From NCBI RefSeq assembly GCF_029338395.1, contig NZ_CP119809.1:2170001-2234000 (forward strand): DNA of 64,000 nucleotides. The letters are read 5' to 3'. This stretch comes from Halorussus caseinilyticus (GTDB lineage Archaea; Halobacteriota; Halobacteria; Halobacteriales; Haladaptataceae). The first letter of the stretch is position 1. Every line of letters begins with the position of its first letter. The notes below the pieces were generated by a model. The model did not search any database, was not told where the DNA came from, and saw only the letters and a program-made list of their open reading frames with translations. Positions 7,185-15,650 of the stretch are shown one piece after another. The position numbers were made by a program, and so were the translations under genes.

Positions 7185-8573
7185 ATGGCAATCTACGTCG
7201 ATGACCCTCTCAATTCGAACGACGAAGACTGGGACATTAGCAAGTTCCACAGCGATAGCGAATACTTCGTTAAGCGACCACCCTACCAGCGAAAGACCGT
7301 CTGGGATACTGGAAAGAAGAAGGAACTAATCGATAGCTTCGTTCGCCAACTCTACGTCCCACCTGTTGTAATCCGACAAGTCGTCCTCGACGGTAACGAC
7401 CTCCGTCTGGAAGTCGTCGACGGCCAACAGCGAATCACCGCGATTCAAGAATTCTTCGAGGACGAATTTGCTCTCCCCGATAGCCCCGAACTCCGCGAAC
7501 TCAACCCGGAACACGAGATTGCTGGGAAACGATACTCCGAACTTAGCGAGGACGTCCAGGAGTATATCGACTCTCAGTGTTCGCTCAAAGTCATCAAGCT
7601 GCGCGGCATCGACGACCCCGACGACAAGCGCCATCAGGAATTAGCGACCAAGGTCTTCTGGCGACTCCAGCAGGGCGAACACCTAACCAACATCGAGAAG
7701 AATCACAGTAAGACCTACAGCCCCGTTCGGAACTTCATCGTTCAAACAGCCGACGACATCAGCTTCGACCGAGAGAACTACGAAAGCCGCGACGACAACC
7801 CGAACCGCCACGAGTTCTTCACTCTTCTCGCTCGGAACAACGACCGACTCCAGCAACTCTCACTCCTCGCCCGCTTCATCCTGATTGAGATTGATGAAGG
7901 GGCGACGAAAGTCACCGGGAAAGAGGTCACCAAACTATTCGACTGCAAGCGAGAGGGATTCACCGTCCACGAGGACTTAGAGGAATTCAAACAACGCGAC
8001 GAGATTCAGCGCGTTCAGCGGATGCTCGACCTCCTCACGGAACTCTACCGCGATACCGACCTGAAGAACGGGAACGGAGAGATAGAGTTCCTAAACAAGG
8101 AGTACTTCATCCTCAGCCTGTATTCGCTCATCCGCGAGTTGGAGTTTGGAGATTACAACTTCGGACGAGACAACTACGACGAGGTTCGGGACTTCACCGA
8201 GGAGTGGTTCAAGCGGTTCGAAGTTGAGGATACAGACGACAGCGAAATGCTCCAATTCAAGGAGGCTCGCCAGCAGAACCGAGGAGCAGTCAACAAGCGA
8301 CACTACATCCTCGAAAACGCCTTCTGGGAGACAGAACCCGATATTCAAGAAACCGACAGTCAACGAGCATTCTCCCGAGCGCAGCGAATTAAGCTCTTCA
8401 TCGAGAGCGACCGCATCTGCGAGATGTGCATAGAAGAAGGGAAAACCGAAGAGGAGGCGAAAGTCTCGTGGAGCAATTGGGACGCCGACCACATCGAGGA
8501 ACATTCACAGGGCGGCCAGACTGTTCTCGAAAACGCACGGGTACTCTGCCCCCATCATAACCGGAGTCGATAG
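7185..8573 (+). CDS. DUF262-HNH (GmrSD-like) endonuclease
   Basis: 462 residues. The N-terminal DUF262 (ParB-like) domain has YQRKTVW at 34-40 and the DGQQR nucleotide-hydrolase motif at 79-83. A long helical middle follows. The C-terminal HNH domain has a C412/C415 knuckle, DADH at 433-436, EN at 449-450 and a CPHHN ending. DUF262 plus HNH is the layout of GmrSD-type (type IV) modification-dependent restriction and of several other antiphage proteins: the first domain senses or hydrolyses NTP and the second cuts DNA. All key residues are present. It probably acts with the two genes upstream. Confidence 0.85.
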   Translation: MAIYVDDPLNSNDEDWDISKFHSDSEYFVKRPPYQRKTVWDTGKKKELIDSFVRQLYVPPVVIRQVVLDGNDLRLEVVDGQQRITAIQEFFEDEFALPDSPELRELNPEHEIAGKRYSELSEDVQEYIDSQCSLKVIKLRGIDDPDDKRHQELATKVFWRLQQGEHLTNIEKNHSKTYSPVRNFIVQTADDISFDRENYESRDDNPNRHEFFTLLARNNDRLQQLSLLARFILIEIDEGATKVTGKEVTKLFDCKREGFTVHEDLEEFKQRDEIQRVQRMLDLLTELYRDTDLKNGNGEIEFLNKEYFILSLYSLIRELEFGDYNFGRDNYDEVRDFTEEWFKRFEVEDTDDSEMLQFKEARQQNRGAVNKRHYILENAFWETEPDIQETDSQRAFSRAQRIKLFIESDRICEMCIEEGKTEEEAKVSWSNWDADHIEEHSQGGQTVLENARVLCPHHNRSR

Positions 8574-8628
8574 CGTCCAGCAGTATCATTAATATCCTGA
8601 CAGCCATCCGATTAGATGGCGATTCTCG

Positions 8629-8832
8629 ATGACTGACTCACCATTAGCACCGCGTCGACCGATGGACGACAACAAGGGATTAGCGGAAGGGATGACCAGC
8701 GTCGATATCTACTGTCACCGCCAGCACAAAGGCCAATGGCAGCAAGAGGCCGACGAACAGGGAATCAGCCTGAGTCGATATCTGGTCGAACTCGTTCAGG
8801 AAGCTCGCTGGCAGCGTCACAACGACGACTGA
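8629..8832 (+). CDS. small integrase-associated protein, RHH-like
   Basis: 67 residues. The block IYCHRQHKGQWQQEADEQG, then ISLSRYLVELVQEARWQR, resembles the next gene (KQHKEEWWEEAEHEG, SSLSRYLYDLIQEARMYR), so the two are paralogues. A short basic strand followed by two helices suggests a ribbon-helix-helix DNA-binding fold, perhaps a regulator or excisionase. A TATA-like cattaatatcc lies upstream. Family name not known to me. Confidence 0.6.
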   Translation: MTDSPLAPRRPMDDNKGLAEGMTSVDIYCHRQHKGQWQQEADEQGISLSRYLVELVQEARWQRHNDD

Positions 8833-8940
8833 GACGAACCTGTCCGAAACATCGTTTTCGTCCGAAATCGGGACATAGACCGCGTTTCTACCGGTAATCT
8901 CTTTAAACTAACAACCTAATGACTATTCGGAGATTCTAGC

Positions 8941-9450
8941 ATGACAGAGACGTCTATGGACAGCCCCAGCGACGAACGGGACTTCCAAACGCTTCACGAG
9001 AATACGACCCGAGCAGAACTCTTCCCCGCCAAACAGCACAAAGAGGAATGGTGGGAAGAAGCCGAACACGAAGGGTCCAGCCTCAGCCGGTACCTCTACG
9101 ACCTGATTCAGGAAGCCCGGATGTATCGGGACAGCGGCGCACCCTTCATCCAGACGCAGGACCAGACGGTCAAGCAACTCCAGAACAAAATCGATGACCT
9201 CCAAACGCAACTCGAAGAGGCTCAGCAAGGCGGCGGTGGTCGAACTCACCTCAGTATTGATGACCTCGTTACGCGCGTTCTCGACCAACAGTACCAGTCA
9301 CTAGACGAACTCATAGAGCGTGTCTCTGCTAGTGATGATGTCACCCAACACCTCCAACGACAAATCGAGAACCGGCTGTACGCCTTAGCCGAGAATGGGC
9401 AGGTTGAATTCCAGCGTGGGCACGGCTGGCGGCTCAAGGAGGGGAACTAA
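8941..9450 (+). CDS. RHH/coiled-coil protein in operon with integrase
   Basis: 169 residues. An RHH-like block (residues about 20-60) precedes a coiled coil (QTVKQLQNKIDDLQTQLEEA) and a C-terminal winged-helix-like part (LYALAENGQVEFQRGHGWRL). The stop at 9448-9450 is one base before the integrase ATG, and the integrase Shine-Dalgarno AAGGAGGGG lies inside this gene's end, so the two are co-expressed. It likely regulates or assists recombination. A TATA-like tctttaaac lies about 35 nt upstream. Confidence 0.65.
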   Translation: MTETSMDSPSDERDFQTLHENTTRAELFPAKQHKEEWWEEAEHEGSSLSRYLYDLIQEARMYRDSGAPFIQTQDQTVKQLQNKIDDLQTQLEEAQQGGGGRTHLSIDDLVTRVLDQQYQSLDELIERVSASDDVTQHLQRQIENRLYALAENGQVEFQRGHGWRLKEGN

Positions 9451-9451
9451 C

Positions 9452-10387
9452 ATGGGAGCCGAACCCGGTTCATCGAAAATCTATGAGAATAAGCACGACG
9501 AGGTCAACTACTTCATCACCCGGAAGAAGGCAACAGACCGCAGTACGAGAACACTCAACTCGTACAGCCGGGTTCTCCGTGAGTTCTATCACGACCAATT
9601 CCCAGACCTCAATCCCGACGAAATCAAAACAGGACACGTCGAGAATTACGTAATCGCCTTAGACGAACGAGGTGTCTCGCAGAACTCGAAAAAGAAGTAT
9701 CTCGAAGTCCTCTCCAGCTTCTACAATTATATGCTAAAACGGGACGAGTTCGAGTCTATCACGAGTAACCCCTCTGCGGTCGTGATGGAGGAGATATCTC
9801 GAGTTCGCCCTGACCGACCGGACTGTGCGACGTGGGAGAATGCCTGTAAACTCATCCATGCCATTCCAGACCCACGAGACAAAACTGTAGCCATCATCTT
9901 AGCGAAAACGGGACCCCGTCTCCTCGAAGCTCTCTCAATCGAAGAGGACGACGTAGACTTAGAGAAGGGATTCATCCGACTCCGAGAACGCAAAGGCGGA
10001 GGTCAGACTGTAGTACCCATTGACGACGAGACAATCTACGCTATCAAACGCTATCAGTTCATCAACGTCGATTCCGATTCTCCGTATCTCTTCACGAGCA
10101 ATCTGGGAGGACGTCTCAGTAAGGAACGAATTCGACGAGAGGTGAAAGCCGCCGCCGACCGCGCCGGCGTCGCCCCCAAGGAGGAACGACGATTCGAGAA
10201 GAAGTTCACACCTCACACCTTCCGAACCGTCTTCACGACCCTGATGCGCAAGCAGGGGATGAAGCCGTACATTCTGAAATACATCCGTGGGGACGCCAAG
10301 ACCGAGACGATGGATATCTACACCAGGGTAGACCGGGATGATGCGAAAGAAGAGTACCTGAACTGCATCAAAGAAATCGGGTTGTAG
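9452..10387 (+). CDS. tyrosine recombinase (integrase)
   Basis: 311 residues with an N-terminal SAM-like core-binding domain (about 15-105) and a C-terminal catalytic domain. Catalytic residues seen are R156 (TGPRLLEAL), K181 (RERKGGG), H255-x2-R258 (PHTFR) and the nucleophile Y290 (MDIYTRV). The usual second His is D281 (RGDAKTET), a substitution I believe is frequent in haloarchaeal integrases. It is the likely agent of integration at the flanking 13-bp repeats. The ATG at 9452 directly follows the upstream stop; a few extra upstream codons in frame belong to the overlapping gene. Confidence 0.9.
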   Translation: MGAEPGSSKIYENKHDEVNYFITRKKATDRSTRTLNSYSRVLREFYHDQFPDLNPDEIKTGHVENYVIALDERGVSQNSKKKYLEVLSSFYNYMLKRDEFESITSNPSAVVMEEISRVRPDRPDCATWENACKLIHAIPDPRDKTVAIILAKTGPRLLEALSIEEDDVDLEKGFIRLRERKGGGQTVVPIDDETIYAIKRYQFINVDSDSPYLFTSNLGGRLSKERIRREVKAAADRAGVAPKEERRFEKKFTPHTFRTVFTTLMRKQGMKPYILKYIRGDAKTETMDIYTRVDRDDAKEEYLNCIKEIGL

Positions 10388-10398
10388 AAGACAGAAGC

Positions 10399-10713
10399 AT
10401 GGTCGAAGTCGTCATCTACAGAAACCCATGGGAGGACCCTGAGGAGGTCGCCCGAGTCACCATTGAGGGTAAAGTGATAGGTGAGACACCGACGGCTGAA
10501 TCTCTTCGAGACCGGATTCAGGACGAACGCGACCCAATCATCAGCGAGTACACGGATGGCCGCGAACTACTCCGGTACATTGCTTCGTCGTACTCGAACG
10601 GGTACGTCATGGCGAACTACGATAGCGAAGAGTCGCTGCGAGTCGTTGAGGACCTGAGCGACGACGAATATCGAGACTGGGTTCAAGACTCTGGGCTCGA
10701 CACTCGACTCTGA
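10399..10713 (+). CDS. small acidic protein downstream of integrase
   Basis: 104 residues, starting 11 nt after the integrase stop, so part of its operon. The pattern VEVVIYRNPWEDPEEVARVT, GKVIGETP, then ELLRYIASSYSNGYVMANY resembles the two small genes at 11.1-11.5 kb (strand, glycine turn, acidic helix, then a tyrosine-rich strand). Function unknown; such small acidic proteins are typical of haloarchaeal mobile DNA. Confidence 0.6.
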   Translation: MVEVVIYRNPWEDPEEVARVTIEGKVIGETPTAESLRDRIQDERDPIISEYTDGRELLRYIASSYSNGYVMANYDSEESLRVVEDLSDDEYRDWVQDSGLDTRL

Positions 10714-11085
10714 ATCTCGAAGACTGTACGGTGGTAGTAGTCCCTCAACTGCTCACACATTTCTGAGCGAATTGAATAGATTGACTCTCGGTTATCCTCA
10801 AACGGCTCTCTGCTCCCGATAGGTAACACTCAGTCCTACGCTGGCTTGGACCGTGGAGTCCCGAGATTTTCTCTATCAATCAATGGGTGTCCCCTAGTGT
10901 GCGTGATTGCTCCAGAGAACGGGTTGCTGTCCTCGATGATGACTGATATTCGATTGATGGTGGTCGCGTTCTCCGTTCTCTCAGCGTGGACCTCCACGCC
11001 GTCTCAGACCAAGAGAGGCTGAATCAGTCCGCTGCTCGGGAGTCTTATGATGGAACAGAGCGATTACTGAATACGGTGATTCGAC
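10714..11085 (+). other. 372-bp spacer without a convincing gene
   Basis: No frame on either strand is open with plausible haloarchaeal codon use. I see no strong hairpin or repeat. It may hold decayed sequence and the promoter of the following small genes. Confidence 0.4.
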
Positions 11086-11295
11086 GTGGCATTGCTCTTT
11101 CTGGGACTCAACGAGGACCGAGACGGCTGGGATGTTCTCGGAAGGATTACTGACGGCGAGATAATCGAGGACCCAACTGGCGAGCTTGAGGCGACGGTGA
11201 AGGGAGCGTACGATTTGGATGATGAGGAGCGACTGAGAGAGGCATTCAACAATCACTACATCAACGCCGTTCCGCTGACAGAGGACGAGGAATAG
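11086..11295 (+). CDS. small acidic protein, GTG start
   Basis: 69 residues, starting with GTG because a TGA lies three codons upstream in frame. It reads ALLFLGLNEDRDGWDVLGRI, then DGEIIEDPTGELEATVKGAY, a helix, and HYINAVPLTEDEE. It shares its pattern with the next gene (three bases downstream) and with the 104-residue gene after the integrase. Function unknown. Confidence 0.55.
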   Translation: MALLFLGLNEDRDGWDVLGRITDGEIIEDPTGELEATVKGAYDLDDEERLREAFNNHYINAVPLTEDEE

Positions 11296-11298
11296 CTA

Positions 11299-11514
11299 AT
11301 GCGGATTCTCTTTCAGATGTACCACGCCGGCGAGCTACACGACCTCGGTATCATTGAGGATGGCGACGTGGTCGAAAGCATCGAGGAGGGTTTTGAGGAC
11401 TGGATTCGATGGGAGTTGAGCCAGCCGACGACTCCCGACCTAGATGACCCCGAGAGAATTCTTGAAGCCTACGAAGGACCGTCCATCGTGACGAAAGTAC
11501 TGAACCCTGAATAG
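11299..11514 (+). CDS. small acidic protein, paralogue of upstream gene
   Basis: 71 residues beginning MRILFQMYHAGELHDLGIIE, then DGDVVESIEEGFEDWIRWEL and EAYEGPSIVTKVLNPE. The IxDGxxxE element and length match the preceding gene, and only three bases separate them, so they form a two-gene unit. Role unknown. Confidence 0.55.
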   Translation: MRILFQMYHAGELHDLGIIEDGDVVESIEEGFEDWIRWELSQPTTPDLDDPERILEAYEGPSIVTKVLNPE

Positions 11515-11643
11515 GACCTACGGCAAATCGTTGTTGAGTTCCAATACCCAATATAGTATAAGAGGGGGAATCGACAGAGACCACCACTAAACGTCTCTGA
11601 GACCCGTCTGAGGTACACCAGCCTGTGCGCTCCGAACACTTTT

Positions 11644-11657
11644 GGCAAATTTTTGCC
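11644..11657. repeat. GGCAAA-NN-TTTGCC palindrome, possible DUF6884 gene scrap
   Basis: GGCAAATTTTTGCC followed by GTACGTCT. The same palindrome with a 2-nt centre and similar downstream bases occurs at 5922-5935 inside the DUF6884-like gene and at 16305-16318. Read on the minus strand it encodes DVRQKFA, close to DLRQIFA of the intact gene, over only a few codons. It may be a highly decayed copy or chance. Confidence 0.3.
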
Positions 11658-11723
11658 GTACGTCTCTACCTTATCGATTCAGTCCAGCATAACAGTTACA
11701 TACTCCACTCTCTTCGGCCGGAC

Positions 11724-11858
11724 GTGAAGTACGACTATACCACCATCAACGTCTATCCCGAGGATAGAGACGCCGCAAAGCGAACGAAGCAGAATGGAGA
11801 ATCTTGGAGCGAGTATCTGCGTCGAGCAGCCAAGTCTCTCGAATCTGAGGAGACGTAG
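11724..11858 (+). CDS. short DNA-binding-like protein (MetJ/Arc-type pattern)
   Basis: 44 residues from a GTG at 11724: KYDYTTINVYPEDRDAAKRT, then KQNGESWSEYLRRAAKSLES. A strand followed by two helices resembles ribbon-helix-helix proteins, and very similar short proteins accompany haloarchaeal mobile replication genes. An in-frame ATG at 11625 exists but the intervening residues look non-coding. It lies 100 nt before the primase gene. Confidence 0.5.
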   Translation: MKYDYTTINVYPEDRDAAKRTKQNGESWSEYLRRAAKSLESEET

Positions 11859-11958
11859 ATGCTCCGAGAAGTGGCTTGGGCCAGAAGCATCCTACCTCTG
11901 CTGGCCCGTCAATTGTGGGACCGCTTTTCGAATAGAATTCTGCGCCACCCGACCAACT

Positions 11959-13164
11959 ATGCCCTCAACAAATAGCTCGTCGCTATCCTCCAATAAGAAC
12001 GCACCGGCCGAATCTGCCCATCATCCCATCAAGATACTCAGTAGGCGGCTTGAAGAGGCCGATATCGATGCCTATCGGTTCATCCAGCTTCAACCGGGTA
12101 AGAAAGCACCAATCAGTCACACTCACTTTCCACCGGATGACGTCGACGACTGTTACGGGGTCTATGCCGGAAGCGGGTTGGTATTCCTTGATATTGATGA
12201 CTACCGAGACGGAGCAGAGGCCCCCGATGCTCTCCATTCACTCCCGAAAACCCTCACCGTCGAAAGCGCACACGGGGGAAAACACCGCTACTACCAGATA
12301 GAGGAGCCGGTCTCCAACTCTACAGAGCCATGGGGCGAGATACGTGCATACAATGAGTATGTCGTCGGACCTGGAACTGAGCTTAAGCAGTGTACGAAAG
12401 AGAATCACGACTGCTCACGGACAGGAGAAGGACGGTATGAAATCCTCTACGACCTACCGATAGCGACGATTAGCATCGAGGACCTCAACGCCTGCTTAGA
12501 AGAGCCAGCAGAACCTCAGTCAACGGAATCAACAGTATCAGATTGGATGGGTGATGAGGAAATTGAGACCGATTTTGATGTTGAGAAGCGTCTGAGGAAG
12601 ATGAAGAAGAGCGCCAAGGATGAAAAAATCGAGGCGCTTTGGGAGGGGAGATATCGTGATGCCGAATTCGATGACCGGTCAAGAGCAGAAGCGTCCTTGG
12701 TAGCTTATCTTGGTTGGTGGATGCAAGGAGACCGAATGCTCGTAAAGCAGTTGATGGACCGAGCTTGTCGGGAATATCCAACAGCAGACGTGAACGGTCC
12801 TCGAAAATGGACTGAAGCTGGAGAACTCTATCAAAGACTCACGCTCGAATTTGCAACACACGACGACTATTATCAGCCTCCGTCCCCAAAACTCCCTTAC
12901 GAGGAGCGACCTGCAGCCAGCCATATTACACGTAAGAATTACTATTGTGCTCTCCTTGACCTTGGAATCGCTCGCACAGTAGAGATAGTTGAGCACGATT
13001 CGTTTGATAGAGGTACGAGCGCAGCGGTACGTGCCCGAAATTGGTATGAGGAGAACGGCACGGTAATCAGAGTCAACGAACCAGGCTCATCAAGGACGTA
13101 CTACTATCTTGACGGACTAGAGAATCTTATCGACCCGGAGATGCGAACGAAGCTTGGAATATAA
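11959..13164 (+). CDS. prim-pol (bifunctional primase/polymerase) replication protein
   Basis: 401 residues. The N-terminal archaeo-eukaryotic primase domain shows YGVYAGSGLVFLDIDDYRDG with the metal-binding DxD at D78/D80, then TVESAHGGKHRYY (around 101-111) and EYVVGPGTELK. A helical domain follows (RAEASLVAYLGWWMQGDRML, CREYPTADVNGPRKW) like the helix-bundle regions of plasmid and phage primases, and a C-terminal winged-helix-like tail (YYYLDGLENLIDPEM). It should prime or replicate the element's DNA. No helicase gene accompanies it. ATG at 11959 gives the family N-terminus. Confidence 0.75.
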   Translation: MPSTNSSSLSSNKNAPAESAHHPIKILSRRLEEADIDAYRFIQLQPGKKAPISHTHFPPDDVDDCYGVYAGSGLVFLDIDDYRDGAEAPDALHSLPKTLTVESAHGGKHRYYQIEEPVSNSTEPWGEIRAYNEYVVGPGTELKQCTKENHDCSRTGEGRYEILYDLPIATISIEDLNACLEEPAEPQSTESTVSDWMGDEEIETDFDVEKRLRKMKKSAKDEKIEALWEGRYRDAEFDDRSRAEASLVAYLGWWMQGDRMLVKQLMDRACREYPTADVNGPRKWTEAGELYQRLTLEFATHDDYYQPPSPKLPYEERPAASHITRKNYYCALLDLGIARTVEIVEHDSFDRGTSAAVRARNWYEENGTVIRVNEPGSSRTYYYLDGLENLIDPEMRTKLGI

Positions 13165-13283
13165 TAATCTAGAACTAGCTACTGTTCTACTATAAAGGCG
13201 GACTGTGGATAATGGCGACAGTAAAGACAGAATCTCTGTACGGCCCACCTGAAGGGGGTTAATGCAAGGCGACAGGGAGCCTG

Positions 13284-14447
13284 TTATGGCTGATTCTGTC
13301 TAAGGCTGTCAAGCTTCCCTGTTTTCGAATGATGCAGGTGCTTTTTCTTTGCAGGAGTGTCCTCCTCCCACATCCAGAATAGTATTAGATGACGGTTGAC
13401 TCCGAATCTCATCGCCACTTCCTTCAGCGTCATCTCCTCCTCGTGAAGCATCTCGGAGAGTAATCCCGAGGACGGTTTTCGATTGGCGAGAGATTCAGCA
13501 TCGGGAGAGTCCGAATCAGAGATATCCCCCTCCAGAGAGACGTGCCCATACTTTTCAAGCAGATATAAGAAGACGTATCTAAGACTACTCTTGCCGAACT
13601 GGTCTGTGCACGCCCGGTAGCTCGAACCAAAGTCATCACTGTCCTTCATATGATTCTGAGCAGACCCGATAATGGAGTACCATGGTCCGTTCTCTTTCAC
13701 GCCGCTACTGAGGTTGATGAAGAACCGATTCACACAGTCAGTATAAGTGAGAAGACGCGAATCTAGCTGTTCAATCTCTTTCCAAGTAACTTGGTCTTCA
13801 TTTTCTATTTTTTTCTCGTAATTCTCGATGGCTCTATCCGCCCCGTGGATACTCTGATTGCCCTTATCTAGCTCCTCCACCTCTAATTTGGCCTTCTTGT
13901 GACCGTCCTCTGCTTTGTCCAGGATATTTTTAGCGACTCTGTAGGTTTCACCGGACCCAATTCCGATAGCCTCGGCTACGATATCTCTGGTTCGACCAGA
14001 TTTCTCATTCTGAAGGGCTTGGCCGAGGTCCGTACGCGTCCCCTGTCTTTTCTTAGCGAGCTTTTTCTCTACTTCCTCAAGCTCTCTTCCTTCCTTAACC
14101 ACCTGAGAGAAGGTCTTCTGACGCTGTTTATTGTGGTGAAGAATCGCTCTCCGCTCCAAAAGCGAATCAGAGAACGATTTGACCTGAACAGGTACCTCAT
14201 CAAACCCGAGGTACTTGGATGCAAGAACCCGCCGGTGCCCATCAATAAGTTGGCCATTGCCGGTTATGATGACCGGGTAGAGTATTCCCTCTGAGCGAAT
14301 ACTCTTGATGAAGTCGCTCGCTAAGTCGATTTCTCCGTATATCCGCTGATTCGCAGGATGGGGTTCCAGCTTACTGGGAGTTCGAGACCCCGAGGTGGAT
14401 TTGGTGGCTGTGCCCGTTGAAGGCTGGCTGGCACTGGATTTACTCAT
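13284..14447 (-). CDS. ParB/Srx-fold protein
   Basis: 387 residues. A ParB-like domain (about 27-110) carries LYPVIITGNGQLIDGHRRVLAS, where DGHRR (69-73) is the nucleotide-binding motif. A charged region with an HTH (GRTRDIVAEAIGIGSGETYRVAKNIL) follows, then an uncharacterised middle and a C-terminal HTH-like segment (MTLKEVAMRFGVNRHLILFWMW). It probably binds DNA as a partition, regulatory or nuclease protein. It follows a GNAT gene in the same direction with a 3-bp gap, so the two share a transcript. Confidence 0.75.
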   Translation of the reverse strand: MSKSSASQPSTGTATKSTSGSRTPSKLEPHPANQRIYGEIDLASDFIKSIRSEGILYPVIITGNGQLIDGHRRVLASKYLGFDEVPVQVKSFSDSLLERRAILHHNKQRQKTFSQVVKEGRELEEVEKKLAKKRQGTRTDLGQALQNEKSGRTRDIVAEAIGIGSGETYRVAKNILDKAEDGHKKAKLEVEELDKGNQSIHGADRAIENYEKKIENEDQVTWKEIEQLDSRLLTYTDCVNRFFINLSSGVKENGPWYSIIGSAQNHMKDSDDFGSSYRACTDQFGKSSLRYVFLYLLEKYGHVSLEGDISDSDSPDAESLANRKPSSGLLSEMLHEEEMTLKEVAMRFGVNRHLILFWMWEEDTPAKKKHLHHSKTGKLDSLRQNQP

Positions 14448-14450
14448 AAT

Positions 14451-14930
14451 TCACACCCCCGTAATCATGATTACTGCGTCTGACCCTTTCTGGTGAGAAG
14501 AGAATCCATTACGACGCCAGAATTCTTTCGCATCCTCGTCATTTGGCGATATAGCAGTCATCCTTGCGTTCCCCTCTGAACGAGCAGCTGCCCCGACCTC
14601 TTCTAAGATTCTGTCTGTCGATTCTGAAGACGAATAGATGAGATGGACTGCGAAGAGGAGAATGCGAGCTTCATCTGAGTTGAGGTTAGAGCTTTCGTAC
14701 TGAATCAGGGCACCTGAACTGATAACACCGTTCTCTTCAGTATAGAGAAAATCTCCATCTGTTCGTTCTATGGGTGCCTCGATGTCGGGGGTCATCCATG
14801 GTGTCTCTAGTTCGCCAATGTTCCGATGAATCTCAAAGAATTCACACAGGCGAGCGTGCTCGTCCTCTGAGCTAACCGTTTTCAATTGAATGTCGTTGCT
14901 CTCTTCAGCGCCTTCTTTGCTTTGAGTCAT
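14451..14930 (-). CDS. GNAT-like acetyltransferase, divergent
   Basis: 159 residues. The order of strands and helices matches GNAT: GDFLYTEENGVISSGALIQY, ARILLFAVHLI, EEVGAAARSEGNARMTAISP and EFWRRNGFSSHQKGSDAVIM. The usual acetyl-CoA loop (QxxGxG/A) is poorly conserved. It is a paralogue of the next upstream GNAT protein and lies 3 bp from the ParB-like gene. The substrate is unknown; a role in modifying DNA or protein of the element is speculative. Confidence 0.6.
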   Translation of the reverse strand: MTQSKEGAEESNDIQLKTVSSEDEHARLCEFFEIHRNIGELETPWMTPDIEAPIERTDGDFLYTEENGVISSGALIQYESSNLNSDEARILLFAVHLIYSSSESTDRILEEVGAAARSEGNARMTAISPNDEDAKEFWRRNGFSSHQKGSDAVIMITGV

Positions 14931-14987
14931 AGTTGGAATAATCGGAGTTGTGTGTTCTTCGGGCGGAGCGTGTTGGTTGAGAACTAT

Positions 14988-15614
14988 CTATAGCTCTCTA
15001 ACCATCATCACCATCTTGCGACCGTTCTTCGTCTCGCGGAAGGAGGTTTTTTTGAAGCCGCAGGCCTCCCAGAAAGCGACCGCTGGACTGTTCGCATCAG
15101 TCTCGGCCTTCATCATCTCTTTCTCGTGCTGTCGAGCGAATTCGATAGCCGTCGAAACGAGAGTATGGGCGAGACCCTGTTCTCGGTGCTCAGGGTGAGT
15201 TGCCGTGAGTCGAATTTGAGCTTCGTCTTCCTCTAGGATTCGAGACTCGCACCAGACCATCAGTCCGGCTGTGATTTCTCCGCCCGCCTCCGTGTAGTAG
15301 AGTTCGCGGTCGTCGCGTTCGAACGCTCGGATAAGGTTATCTCGGAAGGTGAACGAGTGGAGCTCCTGAATAATCTGTTGAAGATTGAAAAAGTCGTTAA
15401 TGCGAATGACGTCTTCTTCAGTCTCCGCTCTCTGTACGTCGGTTCGGTTCTCGGTTGCGGTGGTTTTTGTTGCCATGATTTTCTCCTTGGTTCGACGGAG
15501 AGCGAAAGCTGGAGATGCCTCTCTGTAATCTCGCAGCTTATCATCAAGCTCGTCGCTAGCCGTCGTCTCGTCTTCGCTCTCTCGTCTTGAGCCGCGATTC
15601 TCTGCGCGACTCAT
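14988..15614 (-). CDS. GNAT family N-acetyltransferase
   Basis: 208 residues from 15614. GNAT motifs are clear: LYYTEAGGEITAGLMVWCES, QIRLTATHPEHREQGLAHTL (acetyl-CoA loop HREQGLA) and SPAVAFWEACGFKKTSFRE. An internal start at 15476 is preceded by a perfect AAGGAG and would give 162 residues beginning MATKTTA. A TATA-like aatacttattg 27 nt before 15614 supports the longer leaderless form, so two products are possible. It is the first gene of a GNAT-GNAT-ParB unit. Confidence 0.75.
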   Translation of the reverse strand: MSRAENRGSRRESEDETTASDELDDKLRDYREASPAFALRRTKEKIMATKTTATENRTDVQRAETEEDVIRINDFFNLQQIIQELHSFTFRDNLIRAFERDDRELYYTEAGGEITAGLMVWCESRILEEDEAQIRLTATHPEHREQGLAHTLVSTAIEFARQHEKEMMKAETDANSPAVAFWEACGFKKTSFRETKNGRKMVMMVREL

Positions 15615-15650
15615 CTACCTCTATGATGGCGTATGCAATAAGTATTACGG

